From Sulfobacillus acidophilus DSM 10332 (GTDB lineage Bacteria > Bacillota > Sulfobacillia > Sulfobacillales > Sulfobacillaceae), in contig CP003179.1 in assembly GCA_000237975.1 (NCBI GenBank), positions 62,001-126,000 on the forward strand: DNA of 64,000 nt, written 5' to 3'. A program made the position numbers and the translations under genes. The notes beneath the pieces are model-generated. The model did not search any database. It had not been told where the DNA came from and was given only the letters and a program-made list of their open reading frames with translations. Numbering within the stretch: position 1 is the stretch's first letter; the number at the start of each line of letters is the position of its first letter. Positions 34,742 to 42,870 of the stretch are shown one piece after another.

Positions 34742-35345
34742 ACGTAGCGGGCAAATTGCACCAATGCGGCTTTGGCGCTGCCGTGTTCCGCCATTCCGGG
34801 GGCCGGCCGTTTAGCGAGTCCGCTGGCGATATAGACCAGGCGTCCGTAGCATTGTACTTTCATCACCGCCGTGACCGCTTGGGTCACCAAAAAGGCGGAT
34901 TTCATCTCTCGTTCAATTTTTGGGCAAACTCGTCCCAGGTCATGTCGGCAATCGGTTTCATGACAAAAGACATACCGGCGTTATTGATTAATATATCCAG
35001 TAGACCCCAGCGGTCGACGATGGTCTCGACTAACCGGTGTACCTCATCCGGGTTTCGGACGTCGGCGGCAATATCGAGGGCGTCCCCACCCGCCTGGTGA
35101 ATCCGGTCGACCAGTTGACGGCAACGCGAGCTCCGTGCTCGGCTAACATGACGGATGTGGCGGCCCCGATCCCCCGGCTGCCACCGGTGACCAACGCGAC
35201 TCTCCCCGTCAAATCCATCAGGCACCCTCCGTTCGTTTCGATCAGGTCTGCCTGACTATATCACGTTTGACCAGGCGGTCGCAAAAGAACCTGGAGGCGT
35301 GACGGAAGGCCTATCACGCCCATATTCTTACGGGTCGGTGTTTCC

Positions 35346-35918
35346 CTAACCTGTTGTTGCCTGGCGACGGCCTAACCGAAGAGACGCCCAAACGATGCCG
35401 CCGGCAACGAGCGGTAATGCGGCCGAATACGGCACCTCCGGTAATTGGCCTGTAGGCGGTGTCGTCGGAGTTTGGTAGGTAAAGGTGGTTCCATACGGTT
35501 CGGTGGGATCGGGATATCCTTCGAATCGCGTAAATACGGCTCCTCCGCTCCCAGTGTTGATGAGGGCGCCATACGTGTGACCGGTGGTTCCTCCCGGCGG
35601 CATTTTAAAGCTAAATTCGTCCCAGGTCGTTCCCCAGTTGATGCCATCTTGCGTGGCAAAATCAGGTGTGAAATTCCCGGTAATCTGCCCCACATAGGTC
35701 AGAGGGACGGTGTTGTTGAAGTTGCCCGTTCCCGACTCGGGAAAGAGACTAATCGTAAAACCTGTGGTGCCGTAATAGGGTAACGTAAATACGTCGACGG
35801 TTTCTCCCGGACTAAAAACCGGGCCGGAGGAGGCAAAGCTGACCCCGGTGGCCAAACAGACGATTCCGGCGGTCGACCCTAAAATCGCCGCGGTTCGGAC
35901 AACCAAAGATGTCTTCAC
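35346..35918 (-). CDS. Secreted protein with C-terminal LPEVP-type sorting signal
   Basis: This 190-residue exported protein has no recognised family. It has a signal peptide (MKTSL...AAILGSTAGIVCLATGVSFAS). The mature part is rich in Gly, Thr and aromatic residues and looks beta-stranded, followed by a Pro/Thr linker (YQTPTTPPTGQ). The C terminus has three parts, LPEVPYSA, a hydrophobic helix (ALPLVAGGIVWASL) and a basic tail RLGRRQ, which is the layout of LPXTG and PEP-CTERM sorting signals. The same GQLPEVP-A-P-W-RL pattern ends the protein at 53934-54593. The GTG start has AAGGGGAG nine bases upstream. The likely role is a surface or extracellular-matrix component. Confidence 0.75.
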   Translation of the reverse strand: MKTSLVVRTAAILGSTAGIVCLATGVSFASSGPVFSPGETVDVFTLPYYGTTGFTISLFPESGTGNFNNTVPLTYVGQITGNFTPDFATQDGINWGTTWDEFSFKMPPGGTTGHTYGALINTGSGGAVFTRFEGYPDPTEPYGTTFTYQTPTTPPTGQLPEVPYSAALPLVAGGIVWASLRLGRRQATTG

Positions 35919-36073
35919 GAAAACGACTCCCCTTTTGGGTGTGGATGGGTGGCGTTATCGAGCCCATCCCATAGTACGGCGCGTTCCCGGTTGTCGCAGT
36001 CTCCGCCAAGGTCTCATGTCAGGTCTTTATGGTTCGGCCGTTGCCGGGGCTATGGCCTTCATCCGGCCGAGGC

Positions 36074-36598
36074 TTAGCCCGCTTCGGGGTTCATGTCGTC
36101 ATTGACTCCAATCACCGGACTTCGGCGCTCCAATAACAGCACATCGCGCCAAACACCATGGAGGCGACCGATTCGTTCCCGACGGCCGACTTCGCGAAAC
36201 CCGAGCTTTTTATGGAGGGCGACACTGGCCGTGTTTTCCGGAAAAACTCCGGACTGTAGGGTCCAAAACCCTTCCTCTTCGCTGGCGTCGATAAGGGCCT
36301 GTAAGAGCCGACGACCGACGCCTTGACCACGGACCTTTTCGCTCACGTAGATACTGACTTCGGCGACCCCGGCGTAGACACAACGACTGGAAACCGGGCT
36401 TAAGGCCGCCCATCCGACGGGGGGCCCGTCGACACGGGCCACTAACCGACAGGCCTTGAGATGAGCGGTATCCCATGCGACCCATTCTGGTGGATGTTCT
36501 TCAAACGTGGCGTGGCCGGTTTGAATACCTTCCCAATAAATTTGACGTACGGCGTGCCAATCGGTCGCGAGAAGGGGGGTAATCTGTAACGCTTCCAT
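36074..36598 (-). CDS. GNAT N-acetyltransferase, phosphinothricin acetyltransferase-like
   Basis: This 174-residue GNAT enzyme belongs to the Pat/MnaT group, which acetylates free amino groups of compounds such as phosphinothricin or methionine sulfoximine. The N-terminal QIYWEGIQTGHATFEE matches the typical Y.G...G.ATFE.. signature of this group. AEVSIYVSEKVRGQGVGRRLLQALI is the acetyl-CoA site, and FPENTASVALHKKLGFREVG is motif B. The ATG has AAAGGAG five bases upstream. The gene stands alone, 46 bases downstream of a large SNF2 helicase on the same strand. The substrate cannot be fixed from sequence. Confidence 0.85.
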   Translation of the reverse strand: MEALQITPLLATDWHAVRQIYWEGIQTGHATFEEHPPEWVAWDTAHLKACRLVARVDGPPVGWAALSPVSSRCVYAGVAEVSIYVSEKVRGQGVGRRLLQALIDASEEEGFWTLQSGVFPENTASVALHKKLGFREVGRRERIGRLHGVWRDVLLLERRSPVIGVNDDMNPEAG

Positions 36599-36644
36599 GA
36601 CGACTCCTTTAATTTCGTTATCCTATCGTATTGATACCGGACTC

Positions 36645-39600
36645 TTAAAGCGCCAAGAGCTCCCGGATATCCTCTTCGGTCAGCCGGTCGATGGATTCGG
36701 TGGCATTACTCAATACATGGTCGACCAAGGCCGATTTCTTTTGTTGAAGCTCATAGATTTTGTCCTCGATGGTGCCTTGCGCTATGAGCCGAATGACTTG
36801 TACCACGTTACGCTGGCCGAGTCGATGGGCGCGGCCGATGGCCTGCTCGTCCACCTGGGGGTTCCACCAAAGGTCATATAAGATGACCGTGTCGGCCCCG
36901 GTCAGGTTAAGGCCGGTACCGCCGGCGCGAAGAGAAATGAGAAAAAGACTCCGTTCGCCTTGGTTAAAGCGGGTGACCATGGCTTGCCGGTCGGCCGGCG
37001 GAGTGTTGCCGTCGAGATAGAAAAAGGGCCAGCCGTGCGATTCCAAAACCGGTTTCATCAACGTCAGCATGGAGGTGAATTGGGAGAAGATCAGCACCCG
37101 TTGGCCCCCGTCCCGGCATTCCTCCAATACCTCCACGAGTTGGTCGAGTTTTCCGGAGCCGCCTTGGTAATTTTCGAGGAATAGGGCCGGATGGGCGCAG
37201 ATTTGACGAAGCCGGGTCAGTCCGGCCAAGATCTTGATTCGGCTTTTATCCAACCCCTGGCGTGCCAGTTCCTCACGGGTTTCTTTTTGGAACTGGCTCA
37301 AATAGGCGAGGTAGACCTTTTTCTGATCCGGGGTGAGGTCGCTATAATGCACCGAATCGATCCGGTCGGGCAATTCTCGCAGCACGTCGCGTTTGACCCG
37401 GCGGAGGATAAACGGCCGCACCCGTTTCGCCACCTGCTCAGGCGTCAGCCGGCCGAAAGCGGTTTTGCCCCCCAAGAGATCGGGAAACACCGCGTGAAAA
37501 ATGGACCAGAGGTCATCCAAGGAATTTTCCACCGGCGTGCCGGTCAGGGCAAACCGATACCGACTCGGGACGTCGGCGACCGCCTGGGCGGTTTGGGTGG
37601 CTTGGTTTTTGATCATCTGCGCTTCGTCCAAAATGAGCGCGTGAAACGATAGCGCCCGGTACTGGACGATGTCCCGCCGGATTAAGGGGTATGAGGTAAT
37701 CAGCACGTCGTAGGCGTCCAGATTTTCCAGCATCGTTTCCCTTTCAGCCTTATTGCCGGTGAGAAGGCCGACCCGCAGCACCGGGGCGAATTTCATGAGT
37801 TCACTGTGCCAGTTGTAGGCCAAAGATGCCGGCGCCACGATGAGGGCAGGCTCTGTCATGGCGCTGGATTCCCATTCGGACAAGAGAAATGCGATAGTTT
37901 GCACCGTTTTCCCTAGGCCCATGTCGTCGGCCAAGATACCCCCGAAGCCATAGCGGGCCAACGTTTTAAACCATTGAAACCCGGTCACCTGGTATTCTCG
38001 CAAGATCGACGCCAACGAGGTCGGCACCGGAATATCCGCGGCCTCCGGGTGACGTAAATCCTCGAGCCACTGTTTCAACGTCCGGCCCAGTTTTACGGGG
38101 CCCGGGGCGGAGTCCAACAGCGGCAGGGCGCCCAAGGCGGGGACTCGGGCTTGGGTACTCTTTAGGGTACGTGGGTTGACACCGAGCGCGTCGAGCGTAT
38201 CGCCCCATGCCTGAAGCTCAGGGTCGTTTAAGGCGAGAAAGGTGCCGTTGGTCAGACGGTGGTACGTTTTTTTCTCGATCAGGGCCTTTAAGATCCCGGG
38301 GAGCTCGTCCGGATCGATACCGTCCAGGCTAGACGAGACGTCCAGCCACTGAAGCTTTTGGTCGAGCTCCACCCGGGCGCTCGGCCGCACGGTTTCCTGC
38401 CGCCCTAAAAGGGATTCGAACCGCGGGGTGGCGTAAACCTCCGCCGCGGATTCCAATTCTTTTAGACCGTCGGTCAGAAAAGCGAACAGAGGTTCCTCCT
38501 CGCTCAATATCCAATGCGAGCCGACGTTTTGAAATCCGAACCGGCCGAGGCGTTCCAAAAGCGCCGATTCCTCGGCGCTTCGGCGGATAATGACGGGGGC
38601 GTCCGGCGGCAGGGGCTCGCCGTCATGAAGAACCCAGGCGCCGTAGACGAAGTCGACGTGGGCGGTGACCATATCGTCAATCCAATCGAGGTAGACCCTT
38701 AAAACGACTGGTATATCGACCACTTGGGAAGCGACCGCCGGGTCGATCGTTACCTGACCGATGCGGTCGAGTACCGGCAGGGCCCGAGCCAATGCGGCGG
38801 GCAGATCGTCGGCCGTCAGACCGATATCCAGTGTCGCGCGATGTCGCGAGAGCTTCTGTAATTCGCTGAGGGAGGCGAAATCCTCGGCCGCCAGAAGATA
38901 GGCCACGTTGTCCCAAAAGACGGTGTGATAGAGGGGCAACAAAAAGAGCACGTGTAACCCGTTAATTTGCAGGACGTAACGTCCCGGACTATCGGGCGTC
39001 ACGGTCGTATCGAGCGGTAACGGGCCCTGACCCAGTTCAAAGGGTTCCGCCAGGGAACCGACCATAGTCGAAGCGGTGGCCAAGAGCGGCGCCAGTCGGG
39101 GCCAGAGGTCGGGCTGCACGGCCAGGATCCGAGGTTCGGTCGGCACCGTATAGCTATAGGGGTTGATCTGGCGTTCGTAGAACCGACGCTGTTGGACCAT
39201 CTCGTAGAGCAGGGAACAAATCCTTTGAGAGGTTTCGTCAAACGTATGGTCTTCCGGCCGGTACCAAAACTTGTCGGTAAACCGATAGGGCTTTTGTTGG
39301 GCGACCGCTTCCAAAAAGTCCCCCACGTTTTTGACCACATACGGCTTTTTCGGGCCGACTTTCAGTTCCAGTTGGAGTACATAGTCAATCCCTTTCGGGA
39401 CCATGTGAAGAAAAAACTGGACCGTCAGCACGTCCCGGGTTTTGGGCGCGACGTCGGAACGAAAAATCTGCAAAAACCGTGCCGACAAATCGGACGGGCC
39501 GGCCTCGACCGGGCTCATCTCCGGCGGGGGCTGAATGAGATACAAGAGGGCGGCGGCAATGTGTTTGCACCATTCGCCGCCATGATAGACGGGGCATTCG

Positions 39601-39809
39601 CATTCCGCGCCGAGGGTGTCTTCCTGGGCACCGAAGATGGTGACGGTATAGGGCCTGACGCCCATCACCCGAAACACCCATTCCTCTTCGGCCTCTAACG
39701 CGTCCAAAAGCCGTACCCGGCCGTCGTAGAGATATTGCGCCCCGCGTTCGATATACCGGTGGGGAATCCACCGTTCCAGTACCGATCGGTTCAGTTTCGC
39801 CAACCCCAC
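36645..39809 (-). CDS. SWIM zinc-finger SNF2-family helicase
   Basis: This 1054-residue protein has an N-terminal SWIM zinc finger (CECPVYHGGEWCKH), a bacterial SNF2-associated region, and a complete SNF2 motor: LADDMGLGKTVQTIAF, ILDEAQMIKN, ALTGTPVENSLDDLWSI, LRAGGTGLNLTGAD and QAIGRAHRLGQ. It is an ATP-dependent DNA translocase that remodels protein-DNA complexes. Such proteins are common in Firmicutes genomes, usually outside defence loci. The GTG at 39809 is chosen because AAAGGAG lies ten bases upstream; an ATG at 39935 in the same frame would overlap the divergent phosphoesterase start and has no ribosome site. It is probably not part of the defence island, from which the pseudogene and a secreted-protein gene separate it. 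Confidence 0.9.
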   Translation of the reverse strand: MGLAKLNRSVLERWIPHRYIERGAQYLYDGRVRLLDALEAEEEWVFRVMGVRPYTVTIFGAQEDTLGAECECPVYHGGEWCKHIAAALLYLIQPPPEMSPVEAGPSDLSARFLQIFRSDVAPKTRDVLTVQFFLHMVPKGIDYVLQLELKVGPKKPYVVKNVGDFLEAVAQQKPYRFTDKFWYRPEDHTFDETSQRICSLLYEMVQQRRFYERQINPYSYTVPTEPRILAVQPDLWPRLAPLLATASTMVGSLAEPFELGQGPLPLDTTVTPDSPGRYVLQINGLHVLFLLPLYHTVFWDNVAYLLAAEDFASLSELQKLSRHRATLDIGLTADDLPAALARALPVLDRIGQVTIDPAVASQVVDIPVVLRVYLDWIDDMVTAHVDFVYGAWVLHDGEPLPPDAPVIIRRSAEESALLERLGRFGFQNVGSHWILSEEEPLFAFLTDGLKELESAAEVYATPRFESLLGRQETVRPSARVELDQKLQWLDVSSSLDGIDPDELPGILKALIEKKTYHRLTNGTFLALNDPELQAWGDTLDALGVNPRTLKSTQARVPALGALPLLDSAPGPVKLGRTLKQWLEDLRHPEAADIPVPTSLASILREYQVTGFQWFKTLARYGFGGILADDMGLGKTVQTIAFLLSEWESSAMTEPALIVAPASLAYNWHSELMKFAPVLRVGLLTGNKAERETMLENLDAYDVLITSYPLIRRDIVQYRALSFHALILDEAQMIKNQATQTAQAVADVPSRYRFALTGTPVENSLDDLWSIFHAVFPDLLGGKTAFGRLTPEQVAKRVRPFILRRVKRDVLRELPDRIDSVHYSDLTPDQKKVYLAYLSQFQKETREELARQGLDKSRIKILAGLTRLRQICAHPALFLENYQGGSGKLDQLVEVLEECRDGGQRVLIFSQFTSMLTLMKPVLESHGWPFFYLDGNTPPADRQAMVTRFNQGERSLFLISLRAGGTGLNLTGADTVILYDLWWNPQVDEQAIGRAHRLGQRNVVQVIRLIAQGTIEDKIYELQQKKSALVDHVLSNATESIDRLTEEDIRELLAL

Positions 39810-39933
39810 AACCGGCTTGCTCCTTTGCGGTCCATTTTGTCCCTTTGATTGTAAGGGAACGTTAACCGGCTTGTCGCGGTTCGGGGCATATGGGGCAGAG
39901 TAACCGTGCATCTTACCGGAGGAGGTGGGAAAC

Positions 39934-41370
39934 ATGGCGGAACGGCGTCTGACGCTGGTGCAACAAAACGATACGCACGGCTATTTGTGGCCTCATCCGG
40001 AACTCTTTTGGACGGTGCCCCGACCCACGTTTCGCCGGCACGTCGGGGGATTGGCCCGAGCGGTGACGGTGGTCCGTCGGTTACGGCAGGCGGGGCCCGT
40101 GTTATGGGTCGACGGCGGGGACACCTTTCACGGCACCGGACCGGTGGTCTTGAGCCGGGGGCAAATCGTACCGCCCCTTTTAAAGGCGGCCGGCATTGAC
40201 GTGATGGTGCCCGGCAACTGGGTTTTCGCTTACGGACCCGACGCGTTGAAAGACTTCATCCGGCAAAGCGGGGTTTCGGCTTTGGCCGCTAACGCCGAGA
40301 CATCGGACGGCTCCTTTTTGCCGGCGGTCACCGTAAAAGAGGTCGGGGGGGTTCGGGTGGGACTGATGGGCCTGACCTATCCGGCCGAGACCCAAACCAT
40401 GCCGGAGTCTTTTAGCCGCGGGCTGACATTTACGTTGGACGTTCCGGAAATTCAGGCGTCCATGGACCGGTTGCGGCATACCGAACGGGTCGATCTGACG
40501 GTCTTGTTGAGTCATATCGGGCTACCGTTAGACTTACGGTTGGCCGAGGAGGTTCACGGTATTGACGTCATTTTGAGCGCGCACAGTCACGATCGGCTGC
40601 ATCAGGTCATGACCGTGGGAAACACGGTGGTGATTCAAGCGGGCGCACACGGGTCTTTTTTGGGCGTGCTCTCGTTGACCGTCGACGGGCCTCAGAAACT
40701 CAGCGATTGGGATTATCGACTCATGACCTTGATCGACGAGGAGGAAGACCCCGCGATCGCCGCCCGGGTCTCAGAAGCCCTCGCCCCGTATCAGGAACAG
40801 ATGAACGAGCCGGTCGGCCAGCTGGGGAGTCCGCTTCACCGGATGACCGTGTTGGAAACTCCTATGGACCGGGTCATTACCGACGCCTATGTGGCCTATA
40901 CCGGGGCCGACATGGCCTTTTCCCACGGATGGCGGTATGGGGCGCCGATGTTGCCCGGAGTGTTCACTCGGGGTGATTTATACAACATGATCCCGACTAA
41001 TCCGGATCTGTTTGAAGCCGAACTCGACGGGCACACGCTGCGTGATTTTTTGGAAAAGAATTTGGAGAGCGTGTTCGCGGCCAATCCTTTTCACCAAAAA
41101 GGTGGATATGTCGTGCGGAGTTCGGGCCTTTTGATGGCCTTCAAAGCGTATCATCCGCGTGGCCACCGGATTGAATATTTGGCGGTGAATAATCAGGAAG
41201 TCCGGCCGCATGCCCGCTACCGGGTGGTATCGGCCGGACCACAAGCGCTGAAGGGGATTGACGTGACGCGAAAAGGGCTTTCGGTCGACGCCCATCAGGT
41301 GATTTCGGAGTATTTCCGCCGGCATAAACCGGTCGTGGTGCCGTCCGGTCCTCACGTCATCGCGCTCTAG
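39934..41370 (+). CDS. SoxB-like metallophosphatase of the 5'-nucleotidase family
   Basis: This 478-residue protein has the calcineurin-type metallophosphatase fold plus a 5'-nucleotidase C-terminal domain. Metal motifs are QNDTHGY (about residues 10-16), DGGDTFHGT (about 56-64) and LSAHSHD (about 215). The usual GNHE/D motif is changed to PGNWVFAYG, close to the GHWEFTYG of SoxB thiosulfohydrolases. LSHIGLPLDLRLAEEVHGIDVIL also resembles SoxB more than UshA. The protein has no signal peptide, whereas SoxB and UshA are exported, so a cytoplasmic role such as sulfur or nucleotide metabolism is likely. GGAGGTGG places the start at ATG 39934, not the GTG at 39925. It is divergent from the SNF2 helicase. 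Confidence 0.8.
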   Translation: MAERRLTLVQQNDTHGYLWPHPELFWTVPRPTFRRHVGGLARAVTVVRRLRQAGPVLWVDGGDTFHGTGPVVLSRGQIVPPLLKAAGIDVMVPGNWVFAYGPDALKDFIRQSGVSALAANAETSDGSFLPAVTVKEVGGVRVGLMGLTYPAETQTMPESFSRGLTFTLDVPEIQASMDRLRHTERVDLTVLLSHIGLPLDLRLAEEVHGIDVILSAHSHDRLHQVMTVGNTVVIQAGAHGSFLGVLSLTVDGPQKLSDWDYRLMTLIDEEEDPAIAARVSEALAPYQEQMNEPVGQLGSPLHRMTVLETPMDRVITDAYVAYTGADMAFSHGWRYGAPMLPGVFTRGDLYNMIPTNPDLFEAELDGHTLRDFLEKNLESVFAANPFHQKGGYVVRSSGLLMAFKAYHPRGHRIEYLAVNNQEVRPHARYRVVSAGPQALKGIDVTRKGLSVDAHQVISEYFRRHKPVVVPSGPHVIAL

Positions 41371-41379
41371 CTCCGTAAG

Positions 41380-41412
41380 TATCGTGAAGGGGCGCCGGGC
41401 GCCCCCACGATA
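41380..41412. terminator. Strong hairpin between convergent genes
   Basis: TATCGTG-AA-GGGGCGCC-G-GGCGCCCC-CACGATA forms a stem of 8 plus 7 perfect pairs with a two-base bulge. It sits ten bases after the phosphoesterase stop and 24 bases before the end of the convergent kynureninase gene, the position expected of a bidirectional terminator. No T-run follows on either strand, so termination may be weak or need a factor. Confidence 0.55.
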
Positions 41413-41436
41413 TCGGGTATCCGCTGCGGGCCAGGC

Positions 41437-42714
41437 TTACGAGACCACCTCACGCTCGGGGGAATACCGCTCGTACTCTCGGTATTCCATAATCTCCCAT
41501 AGGTGATTGACGGTGTCCCAGACATCCTGATAGGTGGTATACAGCGGACTTGGCGCCAGGCGGATGATTCGGGGCGGCCGATAGTCCGGAATGACCTGCC
41601 GGGCTTTCAGCGCTTTTGAAATCCGTATGGCGTCCGGGTGGGCGAGGGCTACATGCCCGCCCCGACGCGCGTCTTGAAGAGGCGTGACGATCCGAAAGCC
41701 CCGGTCGGCCAGACGATGGTTCACCAAATCCATCAGGTATCGGGTCAAGCGCAAGGACTTGTCCCGAATCGTCTCGATCGGGATTTCCCGGAACATTTCC
41801 AACGATCCCATCAGCGGGGCGAGACTTAAAATGTGAGGGGTTCCGATTTGAAAAGCCCCGGCGTCGGAAGACGGCACTAACGTATGGGCCATATCAAATT
41901 GCACCGCCTTGTCGGAACTGAACCAACCGGCCAGCCCGGGGGTTTTCGGGAGATGGCGGTCGGCCACATAGAGGGCTCCGACGCTGCCCGGTCCGCCGTT
42001 TAAATATTTGTAGGTGCACCAAAAAGCGAAGTCGACGCCCCACGCGGACAGTTGATGCGGCATGATGCCGACGGAATGGGCCAAATCGAATCCGATGAGA
42101 ATGCCGCGGTCATGGGCGGCCGCCGTGAGTGTGGCCATATCGAGTCGCTGCCCGCTGACGAAGAGCACCGAGGGCAAGATGACCAGCGCTACGTCGTCCG
42201 TCATGGCTTGGATGACGGCGTTTTCGTCCAGGGTCAGCCCGTCCGGGCTTGCCACTTCTATCAGGGCCTCCTCTACGGTAAGGCCATGAAGGGTGATATG
42301 GCTTTTGATGGCGTAGATGTCCGAGGGAAACGCGAGGGAATCCGTGAGAATTTTTATCCGTCGCCCGCGGGGACGATAAAATGTGGCCAGCAACTGATGT
42401 AAATTGACCGTGGTCGATCCGGTCACGATCACTTCATGGGGGTTGGCCCCGACCAAAGGCACCATCAAGCGTCCCAGGCGTTCGGACAGGTCGAACCAGG
42501 GATAGGGGCCGTGAGACCAGCCGTCCACCCCATGGTGCCGCCAACTCTCCAGCACCGCCATGAGCGACTGTTCCGCGCGTTCGGACCAGAGCCCCAGCGA
42601 ATTGCCCGCCAGATAGATGCGTTCGGCCGCCGGCGGGAACAGGCGGCGATAGGGCGCGAGCGGATCGTTACGGTCCTCGGTTTCGGCAAATTGCCGGGAT
42701 AGGGTAAACGACAT
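41437..42714 (-). CDS. kynU: Kynureninase
   Basis: This 425-residue PLP enzyme cleaves kynurenine to anthranilate and alanine in tryptophan breakdown. Family features include LAGNSLGLWSERAEQSL near the N terminus, TGSTTVNLHQLLATFYRP, GFDLAHSVGIMPHQL with the PLP-ring aspartate, and FWCTYKYLNGGPGS with the Schiff-base lysine (about residue 234). The length fits the family when ATG 42714 (GAGGTGA just upstream) is used; a longer in-frame start at 42861 would add 49 unrelated residues and lie inside a hairpin region. It is the last gene of the minus-strand histidine-utilisation cluster but is separated from hutU by 157 bases containing a strong hairpin, so it may be partly uncoupled. No other kynurenine-pathway gene is visible. 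Confidence 0.92.
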   Translation of the reverse strand: MSFTLSRQFAETEDRNDPLAPYRRLFPPAAERIYLAGNSLGLWSERAEQSLMAVLESWRHHGVDGWSHGPYPWFDLSERLGRLMVPLVGANPHEVIVTGSTTVNLHQLLATFYRPRGRRIKILTDSLAFPSDIYAIKSHITLHGLTVEEALIEVASPDGLTLDENAVIQAMTDDVALVILPSVLFVSGQRLDMATLTAAAHDRGILIGFDLAHSVGIMPHQLSAWGVDFAFWCTYKYLNGGPGSVGALYVADRHLPKTPGLAGWFSSDKAVQFDMAHTLVPSSDAGAFQIGTPHILSLAPLMGSLEMFREIPIETIRDKSLRLTRYLMDLVNHRLADRGFRIVTPLQDARRGGHVALAHPDAIRISKALKARQVIPDYRPPRIIRLAPSPLYTTYQDVWDTVNHLWEIMEYREYERYSPEREVVS

Positions 42715-42800
42715 GACGTCACCTCGTCGAATGGATATCGGCGTACTCTTCCGATAGGGTAACTCCCATGAGCCGTTTTGGCGAGGCGGTCCCATAATCG

Positions 42801-42845
42801 GGAGTCCGGCCGCATCCCCTTCACAGGGGACATCGGCCGGACTCC
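42801..42845 (-). terminator. Long nested hairpin between hutU and kynU
   Basis: GGAGTCCGGCCG (42801-42812) and CGGCCGGACTCC (42834-42845) are perfect 12-bp inverted arms. Inside them TCCCCT (42815-42820) pairs with AGGGGA (42825-42830) around a TCAC loop. The whole 45 bases would fold into one long stem. It starts 26 bases beyond the hutU stop on the minus strand. There is no T-run after it, so it may be a partial terminator or an RNA-stability element that lowers kynU expression. Confidence 0.5.
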
Positions 42846-42870
42846 GGTAGGCTCCTTCCATCTCCTCCGG

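Larger units (their letters stand above)
32700..35218 (-). pseudogene. Short-chain dehydrogenase pseudogene split by an insertion sequence
   Basis: The N-terminal part starts at 35218 (ATG with GGAGGG upstream) and shows the Rossmann motif VALVTGGSRGIGAA, then INNAG and YGRLVYIASG. The C-terminal part (32933-32700) shows ITANVISPGLVKTEA and ends TGAYVPVNGG, typical of FabG-like reductases. Three lesions are visible. A frame change near 35110 falls between GARVAVN and QLVDRI and appears to have lost several residues. A one-base frame change near 34905 falls between AQKLNER and MKSAFLV. The third lesion is the element at 32941-34733. Skipping the element and one target copy rejoins RYVAQEYGPYG in frame. 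A reasonable promoter, TTGCGA-18-TATAGT, lies upstream on the minus strand (around 35250-35285). Because two lesions are independent of the element, the gene is dead even if the element excises. Confidence 0.88.
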
